64,000 nucleotides of DNA from Rhodobacter huangdaonensis (GCF_004022465.1 NZ_SAVA01000002.1:310001-374000); one strand, 5' to 3'. Counted from the first letter of the stretch, positions 17,050 to 29,011 are shown. Numbers and translations are program-made. The notes: generated from the letters alone by a model not told the origin.

Positions 17050-17643
17050 TCAGCGCCCCGTTGTCGCGTAGACCGCCGTCCAGAATGTCGCCTTGCCGTC
17101 GGCGGCGATGGCATGGCCGATGCCGAAATCCTGCATCTGCGCGATGGTGATGTTGGCGCGATGCTTCGGCGAGAGCGCCCATTGCTCGAGCGTTCCGGAC
17201 AGGGTGAACCGCCCCGGGGCGCCGGCGGCGATGTTTTCGGAAATCACCCGCGGCCGGTATCCTTCCTGCTTGGCGCGGGCGAGCGGCCCGGTCGTTCTCG
17301 AACCGGCATGGGTCATCAGGCCGCGGCGGGCCATGTCGCAGGCGTGCTTTTCCGCCACACGCTGAAGCACCGGGTTTGCGGTGAGCGGGGCAAGCCCGGC
17401 CTCGCGGCGCACGGCATTTGTCCGGGCCAGCGCGGCGCTGACCTCGGCTGTGCTGGTCGTCGGACAGGCCGCTGCCCCGGCCGCCGCAACGGCAAGATCG
17501 CCATGCCCGTCGGTCCAGATCACCTTGCCGGGCAGGGCGGGCGCCGCCGCGGCCGCGGGTGCCGGGGCGGGCGGGGCCGCGCAGCCCGCGACAAGCGCGA
17601 GGGCAAGGGCTGTGGTCAGGGACGGGCGCAGGGAGCGGGGCAT
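17050..17643 (-). CDS. CAP-domain (SCP/PR-1) lipoprotein
   Basis: 197-residue exported protein. The N terminus has a lipoprotein signal: hydrophobic TTALALALVAGC with the lipobox Cys at about 21, followed by a Pro/Ala-rich linker. The CAP domain occupies about residues 75-195 with LARTNAVRREAGLAPL, EKHACDMARRGLMTHAG and ENIAAG, plus SPKHRANI, the usual CAP signature with His residues. Function in bacteria is poorly known. Probably monocistronic. Confidence 0.85.
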   Translation of the reverse strand: MPRSLRPSLTTALALALVAGCAAPPAPAPAAAAAPALPGKVIWTDGHGDLAVAAAGAAACPTTSTAEVSAALARTNAVRREAGLAPLTANPVLQRVAEKHACDMARRGLMTHAGSRTTGPLARAKQEGYRPRVISENIAAGAPGRFTLSGTLEQWALSPKHRANITIAQMQDFGIGHAIAADGKATFWTAVYATTGR

Positions 17644-17750
17644 GGGACGGGAACCTGTTGCAGACGGTGGGAGAGGTGAAGACCGCTGCCAGAGTGGCGC
17701 GGAGGCCTTAACGCGCAGATAAGATCGCTGTTTCGCAGGACGCGGAAAGG

Positions 17751-17778
17751 AAAAAGGCCCCGCAACTGCGGGGCCTTT
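17751..17778 (-). terminator. Rho-independent terminator of acnA
   Basis: On the minus strand AAAGGCCCCGCA pairs perfectly with TGCGGGGCCTTT around a 2-4 base loop, followed by a TTTTT run. It lies 20 bases after the acnA stop. Confidence 0.9.
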
Positions 17779-17798
17779 CCGGTTCCTGAACCCGAAGA

Positions 17799-20552
<2,754 letters not shown>

Positions 20553-20714
20553 GGGGACTGGCCTCCCTTGCAGTGATCGGATTGAGATCAGGGTTTCGCT
20601 GCGGCCGTTCTGCCCCAACGGGGGGAGTCGATCAAGGGGGATGCGGCATTTTTGTATACCATTGCACACTGATTTTCGCCCCGCTCGCGGAAGAGTGCCG
20701 ACAGCGGCCGCGGG

Positions 20715-20728
20715 CGTTCGCGCTATCA
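20715..20728. promoter_or_regulatory. CceR-like palindrome in the acnA/DUF1223 gap (site c)
   Basis: CGTTCGCGCTATCA differs from the TGTTNGCGYTATCA pattern only at the first base. It lies in the 275-base divergent gap, 163 bases before acnA and 100 before the DUF1223 gene, so the controlled gene is uncertain. The remainder of the gap holds the acnA ribosome binding site and no gene. Confidence 0.4.
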
Positions 20729-20827
20729 GTGGCAACTGGCCGGCTGACGCCGGGGAAATCGCAAAACCTTGATTGGCAAAGGCCATGCCCTCAGCTTAGG
20801 AAGAGACCTGCAAGGGAAAGGGGCGCC

Positions 20828-21832
20828 ATGGCACTGGCACGCGCGATCATCGGCACCGCCGCCGGAGGCTGGCTGGCACTGACCTTCGCCGCGGTCTGCG
20901 GCGCCCAGGCCTTCGCGGATGGCGTGGATCTGGGGCATGGTCCCGGTCCGGGCGCCGGCCCGCTTGGCGGTTCTGCCGCGATGGTTCTTGCCGATGCCGG
21001 CACGGCAGCCGGAAACGGCGGCGGAAACGGGGCTGGCGGCGCGGCACCCGCTCCGGGCACGCTTTCCGGCCCGTCACTGATCGAGAATCTGAATCAGGCG
21101 CTCGAGAATGCGCTCGGGAAGGCCGGGGTCTCCGACGCGATGTCGCTGATGGCGCGCACCGCCGGCCCGGAGCCCGCGCGCGGCCCGGTGGTGGTCGAGC
21201 TCTTCACCTCGCAGGGCTGTTCGGCCTGCCCGCCGGCGGACGAGCTTCTGGCGAAGATCGCCGATCGTGCCGATGTGATCGCGCTGTCGCTGCACGTCGA
21301 TTACTGGGATTACCTCGGCTGGGAGGACCCCTTCGCCCAGCCCGCCTTCACCGCCCGGCAAAAGGCCTATGCCCGCGCCGCACGCAGCCGCACCATCTTC
21401 ACCCCGCAGATGATCGTCGAGGGCGAGCAGTCGCTCGTCGCGCCGAGCGAGGCCGAGCTCGAGCAGATGATCGCGCGCGAACACGAGGCCCCTGATGCGG
21501 TGGCGCTCAGTGTCTCGGGCACGAAGGGCAATTATCAGATCGAGCTGCGCGCCGATCCGCCGCTGACCCAGAATGCGGTGGTGCAGATCGTGCGCTTCGC
21601 GCCGCAGGCGCGGGTCGAGATCCTGCGCGGCGAGAATGCGGGGATGGTGCTCGATTACGCCAATGTCGTCACCGCCTGGCATGCCGTGGCCGACTGGGAC
21701 GGGCGCACGCCGACCCGGCTCACCGCGAAGATCGACGGCGACGAGCCGGCGGTGGTGATCGTGCAAAGCGCGACGCCCGGCAAGTCGGCGCCGCTGCCGG
21801 GGCCGATCCTCGCTGCTGCCCGGCTGAACTGA
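20828..21832 (+). CDS. Secreted DUF1223 thioredoxin-fold protein
   Basis: 334-residue protein with a signal peptide (LARAIIGTAAGGWLALTFAAVCGAQAFA, cleavage after about 31), a Gly/Ala-rich low-complexity linker to about residue 95, then a DUF1223 domain. The domain begins VVVELFTSQGCSACPPADELLAKI, with a CxxC redox motif, and contains LHVDYWDYLGWEDPFA and TPQMIVEG. DUF1223 has a thioredoxin-like fold and is thought to be periplasmic; no partner is known. Divergent from acnA. Confidence 0.85.
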   Translation: MALARAIIGTAAGGWLALTFAAVCGAQAFADGVDLGHGPGPGAGPLGGSAAMVLADAGTAAGNGGGNGAGGAAPAPGTLSGPSLIENLNQALENALGKAGVSDAMSLMARTAGPEPARGPVVVELFTSQGCSACPPADELLAKIADRADVIALSLHVDYWDYLGWEDPFAQPAFTARQKAYARAARSRTIFTPQMIVEGEQSLVAPSEAELEQMIAREHEAPDAVALSVSGTKGNYQIELRADPPLTQNAVVQIVRFAPQARVEILRGENAGMVLDYANVVTAWHAVADWDGRTPTRLTAKIDGDEPAVVIVQSATPGKSAPLPGPILAAARLN

Positions 21833-21880
21833 TCCCGCATCTCAGGCCGGTCTCGGGACGCGCCCGGTCAGGTCGTCTGC

Positions 21881-22774
21881 TCAGGCCTGCGGCGTTTTCG
21901 GCCTGCGGTCCTTCCAGCGCCGGTGCACCCAGAGCCATTGCTCCATATGGGCCCGGATCTGCCGTTCGAGCGCGTCGTTCAGCGCCTGCGTCATCGTCTC
22001 GGCATCGCTGTGCGGCACCGGCGCCTCGACCAGAATGCGGAAGCTCAGCCCGTCGGGCTGGCGGATCGCGTAGATCGGGATCAGGTCGGCCTTCAGCTTC
22101 AGCGCCAGTTCGGCCGCCGAGGTGGGGGTCTGCGCCGGACGTCCGAAGAAGGTCAGATGTGCGCCCTGGCGAAAGAACTGGTCGAAGCCGAAGGCCACCA
22201 TGCCGCCCGAGCGCAGGAAGCGCAGCATCGCCTTCAGATCGTGGTCGCGGGCGAAAAGCGGCGTCGCGATGGCCGAGATCGCGCGCAGGTAATGGCGGTT
22301 GAACAGCGCATTGCCCATCGGCCGGTAGATCGCGCCGATGCGATAGCCGCGCCCGGCCAGCGCGCCGCGCCAGGCGTCGTAATTGCCGAAATGCCCGGCC
22401 GCGACGATCACCGGCCGGCCTTCGTCATGGGCGGCCTGCAGCGCCGCGGCGCCCGGGCCTTCAAGCGGCAGGTTGCGCACCCGGGCAAGGAATTCCTCGC
22501 CGGAATAGATCTCGGCGAGCGAGCGGCCGACATTGTCGGGCACCGCGCGCACCAGCCGCTCGACCTCGGCCTTCGGCAGCTCGGGGCAGGTCAGGGCAAG
22601 GTTCGCGCGGATCCGTCGGCGCCAGCCCGCGACCGGCGCCACCAGATGCGCCACCGCCCAGCCCATCATCGGCACCCGCCGTTCGTAGGGCAGGCTGCGC
22701 GCAAGCGCCATCAGGCCACGGAACACCGTGTCAGAGAGGCGGTCGGTCAGGCTGGGGTGCGGGTCTTCGGTCAT
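21881..22774 (-). CDS. LpxL/HtrB-like lipid A biosynthesis acyltransferase
   Basis: 297-residue peripheral membrane acyltransferase. The catalytic HFGNYD (H-x4-D) motif lies at about residue 118, with a further GFDQFFRQGAHLTFFGRPAQTP segment typical of the LpxL/LpxM family, which attaches secondary acyl chains to lipid A. Which chain is added is not evident. Its start is 3 bases from the stop of the EamA transporter gene on the same strand, so the two are probably co-transcribed with transketolase. Confidence 0.85.
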   Translation of the reverse strand: MTEDPHPSLTDRLSDTVFRGLMALARSLPYERRVPMMGWAVAHLVAPVAGWRRRIRANLALTCPELPKAEVERLVRAVPDNVGRSLAEIYSGEEFLARVRNLPLEGPGAAALQAAHDEGRPVIVAAGHFGNYDAWRGALAGRGYRIGAIYRPMGNALFNRHYLRAISAIATPLFARDHDLKAMLRFLRSGGMVAFGFDQFFRQGAHLTFFGRPAQTPTSAAELALKLKADLIPIYAIRQPDGLSFRILVEAPVPHSDAETMTQALNDALERQIRAHMEQWLWVHRRWKDRRPKTPQA

Positions 22775-22777
22775 CGG

Positions 22778-23710
22778 TCACTCTGCGGACTTGCGTTCGC
22801 GATACCAGACATAGAGACCCGCCCCGACGATCACAAGCGCACCGGCCACCGTCCAGACGTCGGGCAGCTGGCCGAAGAAGAGAAAGCCCCACAGGCTGGC
22901 GAAGATCAGGCTGAAATAGCCGAAGGGCGCGAGGGTCGAGGCCTCGCTCAGGCTGAAGGCGCGCACGACAAGCGCCTGACCGGCACTGCCGAGCACGCCA
23001 AGCGCCAGGAAGATCGGGAAATCGGCGATCGCCACTTCCTTCCAGACGAAGGGCAGGGCGATCGAGCTGAGCACGGTGCCGACCAGCGCCGACCAGATCA
23101 GCGAGGTGGCGAGCGGGTCGGTGCGCACGACGCGGGTGAGCAGGTTGCCCGCGGCATAGCTGAAGGCCGAGGCGAAGGCGAGGGCGGCGGCGGGCTCGAA
23201 GGCGCCGACGCCCGGGCGCAGGATCACCAGCGCGCCGAGGAAGGCGATGACGATGCCGGCAATCCGGCGCGGCCCGATCCGCTCGCCCAGAAACAGCGCC
23301 GCGCCGAGCGTGATCAGGATCGGGTTGATGTCGAAGAGCGCGTCGGCCTCGGCCAGACCGATGTGGCGGATGGCGACGAAGAAGAGCACGATGGTGATGA
23401 CCTGCATCACCCCGCGGGCCGCCTGCGCCAGCGGCTGGCGGGTGCGCAGGCGCGGCAGGAACGAGCCGCGATAGACCAGCGCCACCAGCGCGAGGTTGAT
23501 CGCGAAGCGCGCCCAGATCAGCTGCGCCGGGTGGTAGCGGGTGACGAGATACTTCGCCACCGCGTCCATCAGCGTGAAGGTCGCGAGCGAGCCGAGCAGG
23601 AACAGCACGCCGAGCCCCGCGGCACGCCGCCGGGCTGCTGCCGTGGGGTCAACGGCAGAGGGGGCCGCTTGCGGCCCCCCCGGTTCATTCTGGATCTGGG
23701 TCGGGCTCAA
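22778..23710 (-). CDS. EamA/DMT-family transporter
   Basis: 310-residue membrane protein with about ten spans and two EamA repeats (about 30-160 and 175-300), the second ending in ALVIVGAGLYVWYRERK. The family exports metabolites such as amino acids; the substrate is not evident. The first ATG overlaps the transketolase stop codon by 4 bases, indicating translational coupling, though a functional link to transketolase is not obvious. Confidence 0.85.
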   Translation of the reverse strand: MSPTQIQNEPGGPQAAPSAVDPTAAARRRAAGLGVLFLLGSLATFTLMDAVAKYLVTRYHPAQLIWARFAINLALVALVYRGSFLPRLRTRQPLAQAARGVMQVITIVLFFVAIRHIGLAEADALFDINPILITLGAALFLGERIGPRRIAGIVIAFLGALVILRPGVGAFEPAAALAFASAFSYAAGNLLTRVVRTDPLATSLIWSALVGTVLSSIALPFVWKEVAIADFPIFLALGVLGSAGQALVVRAFSLSEASTLAPFGYFSLIFASLWGFLFFGQLPDVWTVAGALVIVGAGLYVWYRERKSAE

Positions 23711-25725
23711 AGCAGGCTTTTCACTTTTTCGGCCACCGCTTCGGCGGTGATGCCGAATTCCTGATAAAGCCGGTCGGCCGGGGCCGAGGCGCCAAAGCCG
23801 GTCATGCCGACGAAGCCCGCCTTCTTCTCGGCGCCGCGCTCGCCCATCAGCCAGCGGTCCCAGGGCTGACGCACCGCCGCCTCGACGGCGACGCGCACCG
23901 CGCCCGGCGGCAGGATCTTGCGCCGGTAGGCCTCGTCCTGCGCCGCGAACAGCTCCATGCAGGGCATCGACACGACACGGGTGCCGATCGCCTGCGCCTG
24001 CAGGATCTCGCGCGCCTTCAGCGCGATCTCGACTTCCGAGCCGGTCGCCATCAGGATCGCCTGCCGCTTGCCCGCCGCTTCCTCGAGCACATAGGCGCCC
24101 TTCGCGGTCAGGTTGGCGCCCGAATGCTTGGTGCGCAGGGTGGGCAGGTTCTGCCGGCTCAGCGCCAGCACCGAGGGGGTCTTCTCCGAGCTCAGCGCCA
24201 GTTCCCAGGCCTCGGCCGTCTCGATCACGTCGGCGGGGCGGAAGGTCCAGGTGTTCGGCGTGGCACGGCAGATCGCCAGATGCTCGACCGGCTGGTGCGT
24301 CGGGCCATCTTCGCCAAGCCCGATGCTGTCATGCGTCATCACATAGACCGCGGGCACCCCCATCAGCGCCGACAGGCGCATCGCGCCGCGGGCGTAGTCG
24401 GTGAAGCAGAAGAAGGTGCCGCCATAGGGGCGCACGCCACCGTGCAGGTAGAGCCCGTTCATCGCCGCCGCCATGCCATGTTCGCGGATGCCGTAGCGGA
24501 TGTAGCGGCCCTTGCGGTTGTCGGGCATGAAATCGCCCAGGCCGGGGGTCAGCGTCAGGTTCGAGCCGGTGAGGTCGGCCGAACCGCCGATGGTTTCCGG
24601 GATCACCGGGTTCACCGCGGCCAGCACCATTTCCGAGGCCTTGCGGGTCGCGACCTTGGGCGCGGCTTCCGACTGCGCCTTCTTGAAGGCGCGGATCGCC
24701 GAGGCCAGCTTCTTCGACACGCCGCGGCTCATCTGCCGTTCGAACTCGGCCTTCTTCGCCGGCGAGAGCGCATTCAGACGCTCTTCCCACTCGGCGCGGG
24801 CGGTGGCGCCCTTCGACCCGATCGCTTCCCATTCGGCCTTGATCTCGGCCGGGATCTCGAACGGGCCATAGGGCCAGCCGTAGATCTCCTTGGTCGCGGC
24901 CAGTTCCTTGTCGCCGAGCGGCGAGCCGTGCACCGAATAGCTGTCCGACTTGGTCGGCGCGCCGAAGCCGATGATCGTCTTGCAGTCGACGAGCACCGGG
25001 CGCCTGGCCTTCTTCGCCTCGGTCAGCGCGCGGTCGATGTCGGCCGGGTCATGGCCGTCGCAGGCAAGCACCTGCCAGCCCGAGGCCTCGAAGCGCTTGT
25101 GCTGGTCGGTGATGTCCGACACCGTCACGCGGCCGTCGATGGTGATGTTGTTGTTGTCCCAAAGGACGATCAGGTTGTCGAGCTCCTGCTTGCCGGCAAG
25201 GCCGATCGCCTCCTGGCTGATGCCCTCCATCAGGCAGCCGTCCCCGACGATCACCCAGATCTTGTGATCGACGACCTTGCGCCCGAAGCGCGCCGCCATC
25301 GACTTCTCGGCAATCGCCATGCCGACCGCGGTCGAGATCCCCTGGCCGAGCGGGCCGGTGGTGGTCTCGACGCCCTCGAGATGGCCGTATTCCGGGTGCC
25401 CCGCCATGCGCGAGCCCCATTGCCGGAACGACTTCACCTGCTCGAGCGTCGCCTGCTCATAGCCGGTGAGGTACAGCAGCGCATAAAGCAGCATCGAGGC
25501 ATGGCCGGCCGACAGCACGAAGCGGTCGCGGTCCGCCCAGCCCGGCGCCTTCGCGTCGAACTTCAGGTGGTTGCGGTAGAGCACCGTCGCGACATCGGCG
25601 AGGCCCATCGGCGCGCCGGGGTGTCCCGAATTCGCGGCCTGCACCGCATCCATGGCGAGAGCGCGGATCGCGGTCGCAAGTTTCCAGTGGTCGGGGTGAG
25701 TGGCACGGAGCGTGGCGATGTCCAA
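23707..25725 (-). CDS. tkt: Transketolase
   Basis: Thiamine-diphosphate enzyme moving two-carbon units in the pentose phosphate and Calvin pathways. The 672-residue protein is full length with HPGAPMG near the N terminus, the TPP-binding GDGCLMEGISQEAIGLAGKQELDNLIVLWDNNN (about 155-190), and THDSIGLGEDGPTHQPVEH (about 465-485). A good sigma70-like promoter and a CceR-like operator precede it. Upstream of, and coupled to, the EamA transporter gene. Confidence 0.96.
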   Translation of the reverse strand: MDIATLRATHPDHWKLATAIRALAMDAVQAANSGHPGAPMGLADVATVLYRNHLKFDAKAPGWADRDRFVLSAGHASMLLYALLYLTGYEQATLEQVKSFRQWGSRMAGHPEYGHLEGVETTTGPLGQGISTAVGMAIAEKSMAARFGRKVVDHKIWVIVGDGCLMEGISQEAIGLAGKQELDNLIVLWDNNNITIDGRVTVSDITDQHKRFEASGWQVLACDGHDPADIDRALTEAKKARRPVLVDCKTIIGFGAPTKSDSYSVHGSPLGDKELAATKEIYGWPYGPFEIPAEIKAEWEAIGSKGATARAEWEERLNALSPAKKAEFERQMSRGVSKKLASAIRAFKKAQSEAAPKVATRKASEMVLAAVNPVIPETIGGSADLTGSNLTLTPGLGDFMPDNRKGRYIRYGIREHGMAAAMNGLYLHGGVRPYGGTFFCFTDYARGAMRLSALMGVPAVYVMTHDSIGLGEDGPTHQPVEHLAICRATPNTWTFRPADVIETAEAWELALSSEKTPSVLALSRQNLPTLRTKHSGANLTAKGAYVLEEAAGKRQAILMATGSEVEIALKAREILQAQAIGTRVVSMPCMELFAAQDEAYRRKILPPGAVRVAVEAAVRQPWDRWLMGERGAEKKAGFVGMTGFGASAPADRLYQEFGITAEAVAEKVKSLL

Positions 25726-25746
25726 GAGCCTCTCCTTTCGATGCGA

Positions 25747-25795
25747 TGTTGGCGTTAACTTGCGCCCCTGATAGCAGGGATCGGGGCAAGTTCAA
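25747..25795 (-). promoter_or_regulatory. tkt promoter with CceR-like operator (site d)
   Basis: Minus strand -35 TTGAAC (25790-25795), 16-base spacer, -10 TATCAG (25768-25773). The palindrome TGTTGGCGTTAACT (plus strand, 25747-25760) begins at the predicted start of transcription, a position suited to repression. The remaining part of the gap up to 25928 is GC-rich with no gene. Confidence 0.55.
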
Positions 25796-25928
25796 GCGCA
25801 AGCCCCAAGTGCTTGATGCAAAAGGGTGGGCTGGCCCCGGTCCAGAGGATAGACTGGGCCGCGCGGCGGCGCAGGCGGCGATTCGCCGTGCCGCGTCGTT
25901 GCCGCCCAGTTGCTGCCCAGGGGAACAG

Positions 25929-26558
25929 ATGACCGAGATCGCCGAATACGAACGCCGGATCTCCTTCGCGCTCGACCGGATCGGGCGCGGGGTCGAGGCC
26001 CTGCTGGCGCGGCCGGTGGCAGAGCCGCCGGCGCCCGAACCCGAACCCGAACCCGAACCCGAGTCCGATGTCGGGACCGAGGCGGCCGCTGCGCTGCCGG
26101 TTGCCGAGCCCGTCGCGGAAGCCCCGGCGGCCGCGGTGCCCGCCGGCGCCGATCCGGCCGAGCTTGCCCGCCTGCACGAGGCGCTCGACAGCGAGCGGGA
26201 GGCGAATGCCCAGCTCTCCGAGCGCGTGCGCGCGATCCGTGAAAAGCAGGAAACCACGCTCTCGGCGATGGAGAAACGCCTCGCCACGGCGACGAAGGCG
26301 CTCGAGACCGCACAGTCCGAGGTGAACCGGCTCAAGCGCGCGAACCTCGATCTGGCCGAGGCGAACCAGGCGCTGATCGAGGCCGGCAACGACCCGGCAC
26401 CGCATCTGATCAACCGCGCGATGCAGGCCGAGCTCGAGGCGCTGCGCGCCGCACGGGCCGGGGAGGCGGCGGAACTGGCCGAGATCCTCGGCACGCTCGC
26501 ACCGCTCTTCGCGACATCGGCCGAAGAGGCGCAACCGGGGGAGGGCGAAGATGCCTGA
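25929..26558 (+). CDS. ZauP-like coiled-coil partner of ZapA
   Basis: 209-residue protein with an acidic Pro/Glu/Ala-rich N-terminal linker (about 30-80) and a long coiled coil (about 80-160: AELARLHEALDSEREANAQLSERVRAI and following heptads). It overlaps zapA by 8 bases. In Caulobacter the gene next to zapA encodes ZauP, a coiled-coil protein that together with ZapA focuses the Z ring; the position and architecture here suggest the same pair. Sequence identity cannot be judged by eye. The linker contains five CCCGAA-type hexamers (26034-26063) encoding Pro-Glu repeats. Confidence 0.7.
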   Translation: MTEIAEYERRISFALDRIGRGVEALLARPVAEPPAPEPEPEPEPESDVGTEAAAALPVAEPVAEAPAAAVPAGADPAELARLHEALDSEREANAQLSERVRAIREKQETTLSAMEKRLATATKALETAQSEVNRLKRANLDLAEANQALIEAGNDPAPHLINRAMQAELEALRAARAGEAAELAEILGTLAPLFATSAEEAQPGEGEDA

Positions 26559-26949
26559 GCTGAAGATCACCATTGGCGAGCGCGACTTCGCCGTCGCCTG
26601 CGCCCAGGGCGAGGAACATTTCCTGCAGGCCGCGTCGGCGCTTCTCGATGCCGAGGCGGCGGTGCTGCTCGGCCAGATCGGGCGGATGCCCGAGACGCGG
26701 ATGCTGCTGATGGCGGGGCTGATGGTGGCAGACAAGGCCGCCGGCACCGGCGACCGGCTGCGCCGGCTGCAGGCCGAGCTCGAGGCCGCACAGGGCCAGA
26801 TCGCCGCCCTCGAGGCGGCGCTCGCCGAGGCCCGGGCGCATCCGGTCGAGGTCGAGGTGCCGGTGGTCCCGCACGAGGTCTTCGACACCCTCGCCGAGAT
26901 TGCGGCACGGGCCGAGGCGATGGCCGACGCGATCGAGGAGAACGCCTGA
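26551..26949 (+). CDS. zapA: Cell division protein ZapA
   Basis: 132-residue Z-ring-associated protein. The N-terminal globular part MPELKITIGERDFAVACAQGEEHFLQAASALLDAE is typical ZapA, followed by MLLMAGLMVADKA and a coiled-coil (about 70-95) through which ZapA tetramerises. The C-terminal extension ending IAARAEAMADAIEENA is common in alphaproteobacteria. Overlaps the preceding coiled-coil gene by 8 bases and the following gene by one (TGATG), so three genes are translationally coupled. Confidence 0.88.
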   Translation: MPELKITIGERDFAVACAQGEEHFLQAASALLDAEAAVLLGQIGRMPETRMLLMAGLMVADKAAGTGDRLRRLQAELEAAQGQIAALEAALAEARAHPVEVEVPVVPHEVFDTLAEIAARAEAMADAIEENA

Positions 26950-27287
26950 TGCGCCTTGTTGCAGCCGCTCTCCTGCTCGCCGCCCCGGCGGCCGCGCAGG
27001 ACCTGGAGACCCTGCCGATGCACTATGGCTGCGACCGCGGCGCGCGGATCGAGGCGGTCTATGTGAACGGCGGCATGCCGGCGCTTGCGATCCTGACGCT
27101 CGAGGGGCGGATGGTCGTGCTCTCCAACGTGCCCTCGGGCTCGGGGGCCTTCTATGCCGAGGCGCCGGAGGGCCGGGCGGGCTATTTCTGGCGCACGAAG
27201 GGCGAGGAGGCCACGCTGAGCTGGCGCGCGGCCGACGGGGCGGAAACCGATCTGCTCGACGGCTGCACGGCACTGGCGAAGGACTGA
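26949..27287 (+). CDS. MliC-like secreted lysozyme inhibitor
   Basis: 112-residue protein with a short signal peptide (MRLVAAALLLAAPAAA, cleavage about 17). The mature part has a Cys pair (HYGCDRG and LDGCTAL) and the beta-sandwich pattern of the MliC family of C-type lysozyme inhibitors: VYVNGGMPALAILTLEGRMVVLSNVPSGSGAFYA and GYFWRTKGEEATL. Its start overlaps the zapA stop. A palindromic repeat directly follows it. Confidence 0.75.
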   Translation: MRLVAAALLLAAPAAAQDLETLPMHYGCDRGARIEAVYVNGGMPALAILTLEGRMVVLSNVPSGSGAFYAEAPEGRAGYFWRTKGEEATLSWRAADGAETDLLDGCTALAKD

Positions 27288-27295
27288 GCGCCGCG

Positions 27296-27385
27296 ATTGA
27301 AGACGGGGCGATCCCCGGTCTTCCAATTGCCTCAAATATCCCGGGGGTGAACTGGCCGGAGGCCAGGAGGGGGCAGCGCCCCCTC
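27296..27385. repeat. Dispersed palindromic repeat, copy 3 (left side truncated)
   Basis: Right arm CTTCCAATTGCCTCAAATATCCC at 27320-27342 and outer hairpin GAGGGGGC-agc-GCCCCCTC at 27367-27385 are intact. The left side keeps only GATTGAAGAC (27296-27305), so the left outer hairpin and GGGATATTT part are missing next to the MliC-like gene end. Lies between convergent genes. Confidence 0.85.
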
Positions 27386-27408
27386 GCGACCGCGGAACTG
27401 AAGCGGCC

Positions 27409-28890
27409 TTACTCGGCCGCCTCCTGCGTCTTCATCTCGAAACCCTTCTCGATCTGGTCCGAGGGCACCACCGGATATTCACCCGAGAAGCAGGCGTCGC
27501 AATATTGCGGGCAGGCGTTGTTGCGGCCATTGGCCTCGCCGGCGGCGCGGTAAAGCCCGTCGAGCGAGATGAACTTCAGGCTGTCGACGCCGATCCAGTC
27601 GCGCATCTCGTCCTCGGTCATCTTCGCGGCGAGCAGCTTGTTGCGGTCCGGCGTGTCGACGCCATAGAAGCACGGCCAGGCGGTCGGCGGCGAGGCGATG
27701 CGGAAATGCACCTCGGCCGCGCCCGCGTCGAGGATCATCTCCTTGATCTTGCGCGAGGTGGTGCCGCGCACGACCGAGTCGTCGACGAGGATCACCCGCT
27801 TGCCCTTCACCAGCGACTTGTTCACGTTCAGCTTCAGCCGCACGCCCATGTTGCGGATCTGCTCGGTCGGCTCGATGAAGGTGCGGCCCATGTACTGGTT
27901 GCGGGTGATGCCAAGGGCGAAGGGGATGCCCGATTCCTGGCTGAAGCCGATCGCCGCGGGCGTGCCCGAATCCGGCACCGGGCAGACGAGATCGGCCTCG
28001 ACCGGGGCCTCGCGGGCCAGCTCCACCCCGATCTGGCGCCGCGTCTCATAGACCGAGCGGCCGCCGATGATGCTGTCGGGGCGCGAGAAATAGACATGTT
28101 CGAAGATGCAGAACCGCGGCGACGCCTGATGGAACGGGCGTGCGCTCTCGATCTTGCCGTCCTGGATCACCACCATCTCGCCCGGCTCGATCTCGCGCAC
28201 GAAATGCGCGCCGATGATGTCGAGGCCGCAGGTTTCGGACGACAGCACATAGCCGTTGTCACCGATCCGGCCGAGCACCAGCGGCCGCACGCCGAGCGGG
28301 TCGCGCACGCCAATGAGCTTGGTGCGGGTCATCGCGACGACCGAGAAGGCGCCCTCGCAGCGGCGCAGCGCGTCGGCGATGCGGTCGGCATGGGTCTTCT
28401 GGAACGAGCGCGCCATCAGATGGATGATGCATTCGCTGTCCGAGCCCGACTGGAAGATCGCGCCATGCTCGATCAGCTCGCGGCGCAGCGCCTCGGCATT
28501 GGTCAGGTTGCCGTTGTGCGCGATTGCCGCGCCGCCCATCGAAAACTCGCCGAAGAAGGGCTGGATGTCGCGGATCACCGCGGCCTTCTTGCCGGCGGTC
28601 GAATAGCGCACATGGCCGATGGCGAGGGGACCGGGCAGGGTCTCCATCAGCGAGGCCTTGGTGAAGTTGTCGCGCACATAGCCGAAGCGGTGCGCCGAGT
28701 TGAAGCCCTTCTCGGGATCATGGGCGACGATGCCGCCCGCCTCCTGGCCGCGGTGCTGCAGCGCGTGCAGGCCAAGGGCGACGAAATTCGCCGCATCGGT
28801 CACACCGATCACGCCGAAGACGCCGCATTCCTCCTTCAGCTTGTCGTCGTCGAACGGATGCGACAGGAAATGCGGTTCCGGTTGGGTCAT
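27409..28890 (-). CDS. purF: Amidophosphoribosyltransferase
   Basis: First committed step of purine synthesis: PRPP plus glutamine to phosphoribosylamine. The 493-residue protein has a short propeptide ending before Cys22 (EECGVFGV), the N-terminal nucleophile of the glutaminase domain. The phosphoribosyltransferase domain has VILVDDSVVRGTTS (about 370). The C-terminal QYCDACFSGEYP is the cysteine pattern of the [4Fe-4S] Bacillus-type enzyme. Downstream of cvpA on the same strand, the same pairing as in E. coli. Confidence 0.96.
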   Translation of the reverse strand: MTQPEPHFLSHPFDDDKLKEECGVFGVIGVTDAANFVALGLHALQHRGQEAGGIVAHDPEKGFNSAHRFGYVRDNFTKASLMETLPGPLAIGHVRYSTAGKKAAVIRDIQPFFGEFSMGGAAIAHNGNLTNAEALRRELIEHGAIFQSGSDSECIIHLMARSFQKTHADRIADALRRCEGAFSVVAMTRTKLIGVRDPLGVRPLVLGRIGDNGYVLSSETCGLDIIGAHFVREIEPGEMVVIQDGKIESARPFHQASPRFCIFEHVYFSRPDSIIGGRSVYETRRQIGVELAREAPVEADLVCPVPDSGTPAAIGFSQESGIPFALGITRNQYMGRTFIEPTEQIRNMGVRLKLNVNKSLVKGKRVILVDDSVVRGTTSRKIKEMILDAGAAEVHFRIASPPTAWPCFYGVDTPDRNKLLAAKMTEDEMRDWIGVDSLKFISLDGLYRAAGEANGRNNACPQYCDACFSGEYPVVPSDQIEKGFEMKTQEAAE

Positions 28891-28946
28891 GGGGGGTCTC
28901 CGACTCCGGCTTGCGATGGGGGCTTGCGCGGCGACATGTAATGCGA

Positions 28947-28974
28947 AACGGGAGGGGTGTTAAGCCCTCCCGCT
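28947..28974 (-). terminator. Stem-loop between cvpA and purF
   Basis: CGGGAGGG-8-base loop-CCCTCCCG (28949-28972) is a perfect 8-bp stem with a weak TTT tail on the minus strand. It may partly terminate or attenuate before purF. Confidence 0.4.
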
Positions 28975-29011
28975 GCGAATTCCGTCATCAGCGCGTCACG
29001 TTTGCGACGTT

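Noticed and set aside
20641..20668. TGTATACCATTGCACA upstream of acnA as a GntR operator
   Set aside because: Only one half is palindromic (GTATAC) and it has no second copy with conserved spacing; too weak to annotate.
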